Virus record (IMG/VR): IMGVR_UViG_3300031578_000002
Span: 1 to 64,000 of that record
DNA length: 64,000 bases
Direction: 5' to 3' (one strand)
Source: a virus
The stretch's first letter is position 1; every line of letters begins with the position of its first letter. Positions 41,476-48,811 of the stretch are shown piece by piece. The notes beneath the pieces are model-generated. The model was given only the letters and a program-made list of their open reading frames with translations, was not told the origin of the DNA and did not search any database. A program made the translations under genes and the position numbers.

Positions 41476-41940
41476 TTACTGTTTTGGTTTTCTACCACGC
41501 TTACCTTTTCTTTCGGATTTCTCTTGTTCTTCTTTTTGTTTTTCTGAATCATAAAGACTTTTAACTGATTCTTTTAATCTAATAATCGGATCATGTCCAT
41601 ACTTTTGTAGTACACCTGTATGTGTATTAAAATTTGGTTTTTCTAATGAAAGTGCATCACTATCACTTATCCCAACACCTGCAAGACATTCATCAATTGC
41701 CATTATTTGCATATCTTCAGGAAGTTGCGTAAAGATTTTTTCGTTAAAAACCACCGCAAAATTAACACCTTCGGTTAATGTTTCAATAAGATCGTTTGTT
41801 TTGAAAATCTTACAAGGATCACCCTTTTGTTTGTTATTACATAATACTCGGAATTCAACCCAATGGGGAATTGATGTATTATTTCTTACTTCATCAAATA
41901 ATTTTTCAACATCTTCCGATGCTTGTTCAAATTTAGCCAT
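41476..41940 (-). CDS. phage metallopeptidase-like protein lacking zinc ligands (154 aa)
   Basis: The stretch VVFNEKIFTQLPEDMQIMAIDECLAGVG and THTGVLQKYG resembles a phage family whose core is LpeeqrxxLxDHELaH...; here ECLAG stands where HELAH would be. If the alignment is right, the zinc site is lost and the protein is structural or regulatory. The C-terminus is highly basic (KSERKGKRGRKPKQ), suggesting nucleic-acid binding. It is cotranscribed with the coiled-coil gene upstream. Confidence 0.45.
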   Translation of the reverse strand: MAKFEQASEDVEKLFDEVRNNTSIPHWVEFRVLCNNKQKGDPCKIFKTNDLIETLTEGVNFAVVFNEKIFTQLPEDMQIMAIDECLAGVGISDSDALSLEKPNFNTHTGVLQKYGHDPIIRLKESVKSLYDSEKQKEEQEKSERKGKRGRKPKQ

Positions 41941-41951
41941 AAATATTTATT

Positions 41952-42389
41952 TTAGTTATTAGTAAAAGTTTCATAAGTAGATTTAATCGTATCGATCTTT
42001 TTTTGTAGTTCAGAAATCATTGGGTCGTTGTTATTTAATTCGTCGCCAAATTTTTCTGTTAATTCATTAACAAATATGAACATATCTGATATTGATAATC
42101 TTATCATTTCCTCAATATCAATTATTATTGCTAATTGCTTGTTAATTAATTCTTGTTTTTTTATTGTTTTCATTTTTTCTTCATATTGTGAATTAATTCT
42201 TAATGCCTCTTCTTCAGAGACAGCTTGTGATGCAAGCAATTCTTTTGCTTTTTCACCATCCTTCTCACTAAAACCTTTTGCATTATCAGCAAGCTTACTA
42301 ATCTCAACAATTTTTTTTGCTGCATCAGAATTAAACTCACCTGAATCAACAGCATTTTTAAGATTTTCTAAAAAATTTGAATTACTCAT
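41952..42389 (-). CDS. helical coiled-coil protein (145 aa)
   Basis: Almost entirely helical with a Lys/Glu-rich coiled coil (SEEEALRINSQYEEKMKTIKK). No family recognised. Sits between the 304-aa gene and the metallopeptidase-like gene with gaps of 10-11 nt, so it is operonic; a scaffold or assembly role is possible. Confidence 0.55.
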   Translation of the reverse strand: MSNSNFLENLKNAVDSGEFNSDAAKKIVEISKLADNAKGFSEKDGEKAKELLASQAVSEEEALRINSQYEEKMKTIKKQELINKQLAIIIDIEEMIRLSISDMFIFVNELTEKFGDELNNNDPMISELQKKIDTIKSTYETFTNN

Positions 42390-42399
42390 AGTATTAATT

Positions 42400-43314
42400 T
42401 TATTTTAAATTCACAGTTTCCATTTCAATTCCATCGAATTTCCAAACTTCATGTGTATCATTATGTCTTATTTTTTTTAAAAAATTATGTATAGAAAAAC
42501 CCATTAGTTCGCCATATTCATTTCGCACAAATATACTCTTAATATTTATAATATCATTAAAAATCTCAGAATTTTCTTCAATATTTATTGTATTAAATTT
42601 TAATGGTATAAAAAATTCAAATTGTCTAAACTCAAACCCTATTTTTTTAACATGTAAATATTCTGTTAACTGTTCAATTTTATTAACAACATTCTCATCC
42701 TCACGATATGCTTTAATTGGAAAATCGAATTGTTTGGATTTTCTAAACATATCCAACACCTCATATTCGAAATCAGCATCATCTTTTTGTGTTTTTTCAA
42801 CAACATCCATAATATTTACTAATCCCACTTCAATTGGCTTGTTATTGAATATATACAAAATTTCATAATCATCATCTTTTGTTCGTCTATCTTCAAACTC
42901 TTGGGCTAGAACTTCACCCAAGGTTTTTCCAACATTCTTATGTTTTTCATCAAAAAATCCATAATGCTCAAATCTTCTACCATATTGATCTTTCATGCCA
43001 TAACTTGTGCCATACTTATCAGCAGCAACTGCCATTTTATGCGATGTTGAGGTTTTCATGAACTTGTCACTCTTTTTCAATAGCGCATAATAGTCTTGAA
43101 CATAACGCTCATCACGTTGGCCTGCATAGAATTTTTCAAGTAAGCGATTACGACTTCGCATCCTCTGTGTATGATTATTTCTTTCATCTAAATCACTAGG
43201 ATTGGCTTTGAGTATATTGATTTCAGTCTCGTATAAAGCCATTCCAATATTAATTAGTAGACTATGAATTTTAATATATACCCACAGAACTATATTCTGG
43301 AAGAATCTTTTCAT
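42400..43314 (-). CDS. hypothetical phage protein (304 aa)
   Basis: A hydrophobic N-terminus (FQNIVLWVYIKIHSLLINIGM) is followed by ALYETEINILKANPSDLDERNNHTQRMRSRNRLLEKFYAGQRDERYVQDYY, charged helices and a mixed domain. Proteins with this N-terminal pattern occur next to structural genes in T4-like phages of this type. Function is not known. Confidence 0.55.
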   Translation of the reverse strand: MKRFFQNIVLWVYIKIHSLLINIGMALYETEINILKANPSDLDERNNHTQRMRSRNRLLEKFYAGQRDERYVQDYYALLKKSDKFMKTSTSHKMAVAADKYGTSYGMKDQYGRRFEHYGFFDEKHKNVGKTLGEVLAQEFEDRRTKDDDYEILYIFNNKPIEVGLVNIMDVVEKTQKDDADFEYEVLDMFRKSKQFDFPIKAYREDENVVNKIEQLTEYLHVKKIGFEFRQFEFFIPLKFNTINIEENSEIFNDIINIKSIFVRNEYGELMGFSIHNFLKKIRHNDTHEVWKFDGIEMETVNLK

Positions 43315-43354
43315 TATTCAATTTCCTTAATAAACTTTTTCATAATTTTGGAAT

Positions 43355-44737
43355 TTATTTAACTTCTAATGTTTTTGCAATTACTGATTTATAAAATTCC
43401 ACACGTTTTTTTGTTACATGCTCAAGATTGTGTGTTTCTTTAAAATCATCATATAATTGCTCGCCAAGTTTTTTTCTTAAATCAGCATCTAGAATTAATT
43501 TTTTTAATGCTTTAATCCAATATTTCTTAGCATTTTTTTCAGCAGGAATTAATATACAATTTTCCATATTTCTTCCATGTACATTATATGGTGGAATATC
43601 TGAACAAACTATTGGTAATTTCCTCGTCCAACATTCAGTTTGTTTTAATTCCGATTTCATGTGATTAAACTCATTATCAGCTAATGGTGCAATAACAATA
43701 TCAGTTTCATCCAATACTTGTGCATAAGTATTTGCCTTTTGTGTCCAACGTCTACCGAAATTTCCTTCATTTGGGTATGATACATTTCTTTCGAAATTCA
43801 TTAACCATTGTAAATAATCAGGATTTGTAATTAGCTTATGATTATCAGTTAATATCTTTTCATATACAAAATAAACACTTTCCTCAGACCTAATATCCCG
43901 TTGCTTTTTATCAAAAATTTTTCCCCTGTACTTATTAAGTAAATCATCGGGCACTTTAGCTATTTTATCAATATCTCCTCTTGAATTATTAATGGCCTTT
44001 ACCATTTCTGCTGTCCACAAACCTCTTTCTTGAAGTTCTTTACCGAATTCCTGATTAAATGTTATATCAGTAGTATTCCCCTCAGTATCCCAACCCGCAA
44101 TAATCACCTTGAATTTATCTTTTAGTTGTATATCATTTGATAATACATTGACAACATGTTCAAGCTGTTGAACATCACCTAAATGCGACGATCCTGCAGC
44201 ATATGTGATTCTAACACGTCCATCTGGATCGGGTTTCCAATTATTTTGAAATTGTTTCATCCATGTCGGATCAACAGAGTTATATAATACTTCAACATTA
44301 TTTTTACCAGTAATTTTATTTATCTCATTAGCAAATAAATCTGTTGTAGTCGTTATATAGTCAGCAATCTTCAAATTTTCGATAATGGGTATATGCAGCC
44401 TTTGCTCTAAACTCATTCCATAAAATGGATGCTCTTTGCTCAGTTTCCAATAGTCATCAATATCCACAATCAATTGTGTTCCTGACTGTCTCAATTCATT
44501 TGCTAATTTCATCATTTGCTTGGTGTCGTTAAGAAACTGACGATGATAATGTATGATGTGAAATGTTTTTAAAAAATCAATTGTTTTTGGATCATTAAAG
44601 TCTAGTTCAGGATTTATCTCAACGTAAAACTCATCCGAATGATTTCGTTCGATTTCCATTGCAGGTGTTAGTGTGCGAAAATATGCAACCCCAGCATGAT
44701 CAATATTATAAAATAAAATTCTTATCTTTCCTTCCAT
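43355..44737 (-). CDS. glycosyltransferase family 4-like protein (460 aa)
   Basis: Two Rossmann-like halves. The N-terminal one shows ILFYNIDHAGVAYFRTLTPAME and IVDIDDYWKL; the C-terminal one shows VRITYAAGSSHLGD, IVIAPLADNEFNHMKSELKQTE (the conserved EXXXXXXE-type sugar-nucleotide site of GT4) and PIVCSDIPPYN. GT-B enzymes transfer sugars from nucleotide donors. Position between virion genes suggests glycosylation of virion or host surface molecules. A late-type promoter motif precedes it by 38 nt. Confidence 0.8.
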   Translation of the reverse strand: MEGKIRILFYNIDHAGVAYFRTLTPAMEIERNHSDEFYVEINPELDFNDPKTIDFLKTFHIIHYHRQFLNDTKQMMKLANELRQSGTQLIVDIDDYWKLSKEHPFYGMSLEQRLHIPIIENLKIADYITTTTDLFANEINKITGKNNVEVLYNSVDPTWMKQFQNNWKPDPDGRVRITYAAGSSHLGDVQQLEHVVNVLSNDIQLKDKFKVIIAGWDTEGNTTDITFNQEFGKELQERGLWTAEMVKAINNSRGDIDKIAKVPDDLLNKYRGKIFDKKQRDIRSEESVYFVYEKILTDNHKLITNPDYLQWLMNFERNVSYPNEGNFGRRWTQKANTYAQVLDETDIVIAPLADNEFNHMKSELKQTECWTRKLPIVCSDIPPYNVHGRNMENCILIPAEKNAKKYWIKALKKLILDADLRKKLGEQLYDDFKETHNLEHVTKKRVEFYKSVIAKTLEVK

Positions 44738-44775
44738 ATTCGTATTTATAAATTATTATAGTTTTATGTAATTTA

Positions 44776-44785
44776 TTATAAATAC
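44776..44785 (-). promoter_or_regulatory. late-type promoter motif before the glycosyltransferase gene
   Basis: GTATTTATAATAAATTA on the minus strand, 38 nt before the ATG at 44737. A plus-strand copy (44742-44750) faces it, making an 11-bp inverted repeat CGTATTTATAA/TTATAAATACG. Confidence 0.55.
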
Positions 44786-44821
44786 GTAAAAATAAGATAA
44801 AAACTTAAAAAACAAAAGTTT

Positions 44822-44856
44822 TTTAAAAAAAAATGCTAACAAGTTTGTTAGCATTT
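44822..44856 (-). terminator. hairpin terminator after the 122-aa gene
   Basis: A 10-bp stem (AAATGCTAAC/GTTAGCATTT, 6-nt loop) followed by T-tract on the minus strand, 25 nt beyond the stop at 44882 and upstream of the glycosyltransferase promoter. Confidence 0.85.
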
Positions 44857-44881
44857 TAATTACATTAGTTTAATAATTTCT

Positions 44882-45250
44882 TTAGTTAGATATATCATCT
44901 TCTTTCTTACTTTGTTTTTTCCTATTTGTTTGCGTCGATTTTTGTTGTGAACTTTCATTATTGCTCACAATTTTCGTTGGCTTCATTTCAGATTTCATAG
45001 ATTTATTCATGTTCATTGACTTATTAAGTTCAGCTATACTAACCTCAACAACAGTAATTAATTTCTTAACCCTTAGTCTATGCACTGACAAAGGTAATGA
45101 CTGCACCGATAAATACACAGATTCACCAGCATTAATTTTTAATATTTTTTTTGTTAAATTATCGACATACTCAACATCAATTGTTGAATTATAATAATTG
45201 TCACGTTTTGCTGCAAGATTTGTAATGTTTGTTATTTTATATGTATTCAT
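44882..45250 (-). CDS. small structural-type protein (122 aa)
   Basis: The Met at 45250 (MNTYKITNITNLAAKRD) is chosen because earlier Mets lie inside the upstream gene. Beta-rich first half with YVDNLTKKILKINAGESVYLSVQSLPLSVHRLRVKKLITV; the second half is a Lys/Ser/Gln-rich disordered tail (SSQQKSTQTNRKKQSKKE). The NxTNLAxKRD...LPLSVHRLRVK pattern recurs beside virion genes in related phages. No function is assigned. Confidence 0.6.
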   Translation of the reverse strand: MNTYKITNITNLAAKRDNYYNSTIDVEYVDNLTKKILKINAGESVYLSVQSLPLSVHRLRVKKLITVVEVSIAELNKSMNMNKSMKSEMKPTKIVSNNESSQQKSTQTNRKKQSKKEDDISN

Positions 45251-45261
45251 AATTTTAAATA

Positions 45262-46089
45262 TTATTTTAACCCCCAAATTATTTTATCAAATTTTATTCC
45301 ATCATACCCCATTTCTTTAGCTTTATGTGCAATAGCCTTATGTTTTAAGTTATCAGAATCAATGTCATACTTTTCAGCTAATTTTTCAAAGTTAACGTGC
45401 GGAAACCAAATCTTAGATAAAATATCTATGGGGTTTTGGCTATCTTTATATGCAATGCCTGTTGCTTGAGTATCAAATAAGTTTTCTAGGTCTATTTGAT
45501 ATTTATCAAAACCTTCAATTGGGTTTAACGAAAAGAAATTTCCAATAACAGAATTATTCTTTATTGGTTCCTTTCTATAACCAATAATTGTTTGAGGATT
45601 TGTACTTGATACTTCTTTTTGAACTTCATTATTATCTTCTTCCAATGAATTTAGAAACTGGTTTTCATCATCGCCATACTGATTTATTGTGTCTTGAGTT
45701 TCTACTTCTTCAATGTTTTGAGATTGCTCATACTCATAAATATCCTGTATTTTATTTAGAACCCTGCAAGCATCATTGAAATTTAGATTAATTTTAACTG
45801 CTTTAATTGGGCTATTATTTTGTAATCCTAATGCATATCTATGATGTCCGTCACAAATATCAATCTTTTCATTATCGTTTGAAAGCCAAATTGGATTCAT
45901 GTCATTAGCATCAATATTTTCGATTTCATGTGAAAATACATAATTTTGAGATAAATTAATGTTATCATCCTCACTAGGGTTTAACTCAACCAGATTATAA
46001 TCAATCCCTTCATTATCTAGTTTATTCAGAACGATTGTATATGGCGCACTTACTTGTGGTAAATAATATGGTTTTCCTTCTTTTAACAC
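45262..46089 (-). CDS. polyvalent protein: ParB-like nuclease domain plus ART-like domain (275 aa)
   Basis: GTG start at 46089, 15 nt behind a late-type promoter motif. The N-terminal part resembles a ParB/sulfiredoxin-type fold: strands before IDICDGHHRYALGLQ (DGHHR at 80-84), the nuclease/ATPase motif. The acidic linker (about 115-160) leads to a C-terminal domain with YRKEP, NFFSLNPIEGFDKYQID and KAKEMGYDGIKFD, the end pattern of ADP-ribosyltransferase-like domains in phage polyvalent proteins. Such fusions are thought to be injected with phage DNA and act against host systems; activity is not shown by sequence alone. Confidence 0.65.
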   Translation of the reverse strand: MLKEGKPYYLPQVSAPYTIVLNKLDNEGIDYNLVELNPSEDDNINLSQNYVFSHEIENIDANDMNPIWLSNDNEKIDICDGHHRYALGLQNNSPIKAVKINLNFNDACRVLNKIQDIYEYEQSQNIEEVETQDTINQYGDDENQFLNSLEEDNNEVQKEVSSTNPQTIIGYRKEPIKNNSVIGNFFSLNPIEGFDKYQIDLENLFDTQATGIAYKDSQNPIDILSKIWFPHVNFEKLAEKYDIDSDNLKHKAIAHKAKEMGYDGIKFDKIIWGLK

Positions 46090-46104
46090 GATGTTTTATT
46101 TTTA

Positions 46105-46114
46105 ATATAAATAC
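46105..46114 (-). promoter_or_regulatory. late-type promoter motif
   Basis: GTATTTATATTAAAAATAAAA on the minus strand, 15 nt before the GTG start at 46089. The stop of the HAD gene at 46114 touches the motif. Confidence 0.6.
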
Positions 46115-46671
46115 TATAAAAATGTTTTTTTAATTTCGTCATTAATTATATTAATAATTCTAGTCTCAGTCAATGAGATTTCATCGTTATTAACCAAGTA
46201 AATATTAAAAACAATGTTATCAGAAATCTGACCTCTAACGCTTTCATATGATTCAATATCACTATCCCTGTCATCATAAACATTTATTTCTTGTAAATCA
46301 GGGAATTCTTTAATATAATCGAGAATTTTTTCTCCTTTAGTCATTTCACTTCGCTTCATATCTAATTTATCAATGCCAATACTATTAACATCTAAAATTT
46401 TTTGAACATATGGACGTAATCTTTCAAGTCTTGATGTTAAAACTATAACATAGCTATTGGGGTTTGATAACTCAGAATTTAATTGATTTAAAACTGTTGG
46501 GAATGCCTTAATATCAAAGACATTTAGGTCTAAACTTTCGGGCTTGCTCCACCAGCCCTTATATGGATATGACTTATCATAGTACATTTCCCACATAGGT
46601 TTACCTTCTTGTGGTTCAGGTGTTTGAAATAAAGTCCCATCAAGATCGAAGGCAACTAACTTTTTTATCAT
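46114..46671 (-). CDS. HAD-like phosphatase of the 'Swiss Army knife' RNA-repair type (185 aa)
   Basis: Residues 5-16 (LVAFDLDGTLFQTP) carry HAD motif I with the TLFxTPxP extension, then GWWSKPESL, both hallmarks of the HAD family found in RNA-repair fusion proteins. Motif II is VIVLTSR, and the acidic motif is VYDDRDSDI. The predicted role is removal of a terminal phosphate from cleaved RNA before sealing. Its neighbour at 46715 is a CPDase-like gene and the next large protein carries CCA-adding and 2H domains, which supports an RNA-repair set. Confidence 0.8.
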   Translation of the reverse strand: MIKKLVAFDLDGTLFQTPEPQEGKPMWEMYYDKSYPYKGWWSKPESLDLNVFDIKAFPTVLNQLNSELSNPNSYVIVLTSRLERLRPYVQKILDVNSIGIDKLDMKRSEMTKGEKILDYIKEFPDLQEINVYDDRDSDIESYESVRGQISDNIVFNIYLVNNDEISLTETRIINIINDEIKKTFL

Positions 46672-46714
46672 AACATTTTTTTCAAAAATACTGTTTTATA
46701 AATAACAAACAAAT

Positions 46715-47098
46715 TTAATTAAAACTTACCTCAGTAACAATTCCCGTTAACATTAACGGAGTATTAATTTTTTTCCAATTAGTTAGATTATTTGACATCA
46801 TTGGTTTACCACCAGCACTTTTATTTACCGCTAAGGTAATATGGGGTTTGGCGTTTTGACTATAAAATCCTGAAACACCAACTGCCATTACTTTATCATT
46901 TACAGCAATATCATCTACTGTTAGTCTTATTGGCATGCCCAAATATTTTTCATATTCGGGATTAATTTCACCTAAGTTTATTGTCATATGATGTGCAATA
47001 ACAGTCCAACCCTCAGGTATTATTGAGTTAAATTTTTTTATTAATCTTTTTCTTGACCTTTCATCAAGAACCACTGCACTATATGATACGTTACTCAT
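46715..47098 (-). CDS. 2H-family cyclic phosphodiesterase-like protein (tRNA-ligase CPDase type, 127 aa)
   Basis: Two HxT motifs in the expected spacing: AHHMTINLG at about 34-42 and KPHITLAVN at about 84-92, with GGKPMMSNNLTNW after the second, the pattern of the phosphodiesterase domain in fungal-type tRNA ligases and RNA-repair proteins. These enzymes open 2',3'-cyclic phosphates on cleaved RNA. It overlaps the ArdC-like gene by 8 nt and lies next to the HAD phosphatase. Confidence 0.75.
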   Translation of the reverse strand: MSNVSYSAVVLDERSRKRLIKKFNSIIPEGWTVIAHHMTINLGEINPEYEKYLGMPIRLTVDDIAVNDKVMAVGVSGFYSQNAKPHITLAVNKSAGGKPMMSNNLTNWKKINTPLMLTGIVTEVSFN

Positions 47099-48626
47099 GT
47101 AATTTCTTTAAAATACTATAAAAACTTTCAATAAGATTATCTTTCGAATCTTTTAATACTTGTTGGTACTCACCAGTAACACCTAGTGTTTTTGCAACAT
47201 CCATTGGTGTAATATGCCTTGCTGGTGTTATATTTGCTTGTATATCATTTGTTTCACTTACGGTCTTATTTAAATGACTGTTAATATAATCTAATAGTAA
47301 ATTAACAACACCAGTTACCGTATCAAAAACTCTTATCATTGCCTCCTTATCTGCACCCCATATTGCCACATAATTTAAAGAAGTTGTTTTTAAATCAAAG
47401 CCATATGATGCCATTATCATCCATGCCGATAATTCGGCTTGTTGTTCAACAAGTTCCCTGCCTTCACTTGTTCCTACAAAATATTGTGCGAATTTTGAGT
47501 TTTTGTTTTTTAGATAATTTTGATGTAATAGCTCATGACTTGTTTCATGCGCAAGTGTTTTTGTAATACCAACATCATTACCTTCACTTTTTAATAATTG
47601 AATTTTTCCACCACTACTCATTCCTCTTGCGCCATTTAAATTATCGATTATCTCAACAGCAATTCCATTTTCCTTATCAAATTCCAATAAGGCATTGTAT
47701 ATTGGCCTGACTTCATCGCTAATCATATTTTCTTCAAACCATTTAATGTCATTACGCTTTTCAATATCTCCAACTAAATTCTCCTTACCTTCAATTTGTG
47801 CTGTATTTGAAATATCATATACTGGCGTAAATTCAAATTGTCGTCTGGTTAATCTACCACGAAGAATTATACTAAGTCGTTCTTTTTCACCAGCACCTAA
47901 TTCATCATATTTTCGTTTATTAACTGATTGTAAAAATTTAGCAATGATTTCTTTCTCCTGATCTTTTGAATATTTTTGCAATGCACTTTTTGCTGGAGAA
48001 CGTACAATCATTCTGTTGGATTTATCAATAATTGTTCTATTAAATTTCATCCAGTTAATTTCGCTTTTAACCATTCTTGCATTTGGGTTTTGAATCCAAA
48101 TTAATATAGTGTTGGTGAAACTATATTGATGACCTTGTGCGTTTTTAAATGCAGTTATTATCTGCATGGTTTTTTTAAATTCATCATCATCATCGAGATT
48201 AACAAGTGTTTCTTTAAATTTAGCAAGTCTATCAACAACATTTCGTTTTTCATCAGAAGTAATACCATCATCACCAGTTTCGGATGTTTTAGCTGATTGG
48301 ACTTCACCTATCACAGCATCAAGTGATGAAACCAATGACGCTTTACTTTCCTCTTCAGGAGCACCTTCTAATCTATGTACTTCACGTAGTGCTGGTTCAA
48401 TAAATTTAGAGTAAACATTTTGCCACTGATCTTTAGTCTTGCCAATATACCAATACCAAATTTTATATTCACCATTCCATTTGGCACCAAAATTTTTAAA
48501 TATATCTTTGTATTTGTAAGTTTCTTTATTTTCAGGAAGATTGGGGTCGAAGTAAGCAATATTATTACCATTAGAATCTAATCTTTTACTTATTTTAAAT
48601 GCCTCATTTAAAGTTTTCATTTTCAT
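47091..48626 (-). CDS. ArdC-like antirestriction protein with zincin metallopeptidase domain
   Basis: 511 aa from the Met at 48626 (MKMKTLNEAF); a Met at 48620 is also possible. A small N-terminal domain (FKNFGAKWNGEYKIWYWYIG) precedes an ArdC-N-like ssDNA-binding region (YSFTNTILIWIQNPNARMV, NWMKFNRTI, MIVRSPA) and a C-terminal metallopeptidase domain with HETSHELLH (HExxH zinc site near residue 358). ArdC-type proteins protect incoming DNA from restriction and are typical polyvalent components. The last 50 residues (TPMDVAKTLGVTGEYQQVL) resemble the neighbouring 61-aa gene. Confidence 0.8.
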   Translation of the reverse strand: MKMKTLNEAFKISKRLDSNGNNIAYFDPNLPENKETYKYKDIFKNFGAKWNGEYKIWYWYIGKTKDQWQNVYSKFIEPALREVHRLEGAPEEESKASLVSSLDAVIGEVQSAKTSETGDDGITSDEKRNVVDRLAKFKETLVNLDDDDEFKKTMQIITAFKNAQGHQYSFTNTILIWIQNPNARMVKSEINWMKFNRTIIDKSNRMIVRSPAKSALQKYSKDQEKEIIAKFLQSVNKRKYDELGAGEKERLSIILRGRLTRRQFEFTPVYDISNTAQIEGKENLVGDIEKRNDIKWFEENMISDEVRPIYNALLEFDKENGIAVEIIDNLNGARGMSSGGKIQLLKSEGNDVGITKTLAHETSHELLHQNYLKNKNSKFAQYFVGTSEGRELVEQQAELSAWMIMASYGFDLKTTSLNYVAIWGADKEAMIRVFDTVTGVVNLLLDYINSHLNKTVSETNDIQANITPARHITPMDVAKTLGVTGEYQQVLKDSKDNLIESFYSILKKLHE

Positions 48627-48789
48627 TAATATTATCAATACAATTATTTACAACAGGCTCAAACCCATCATTCATAAATCCATCATGAGTTATTTTTAAT
48701 TCCTGCTCAATGAGTATGCCCCTATATTCACTTTCAACACCCAAAATCTTTGCAATATCAACTGGTGTCACTAATTTTGCTTTTTTCAT
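48604..48789 (-). CDS. small protein paralogous to the ArdC-like C-terminus (61 aa)
   Basis: TPVDIAKILGVESEYRGIL here matches TPMDVAKTLGVTGEYQQVL near the C-terminus of the next gene at about 12 of 19 positions, so the segment has been duplicated or is a reused docking motif. The rest is acidic and polar. It overlaps the ArdC-like gene by about 20 nt and starts 22 nt after the 1776-aa gene. Confidence 0.6.
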   Translation of the reverse strand: MKKAKLVTPVDIAKILGVESEYRGILIEQELKITHDGFMNDGFEPVVNNCIDNINENENFK

Positions 48790-48811
48790 AATTATTGATT
48801 ATACGTTGTAT

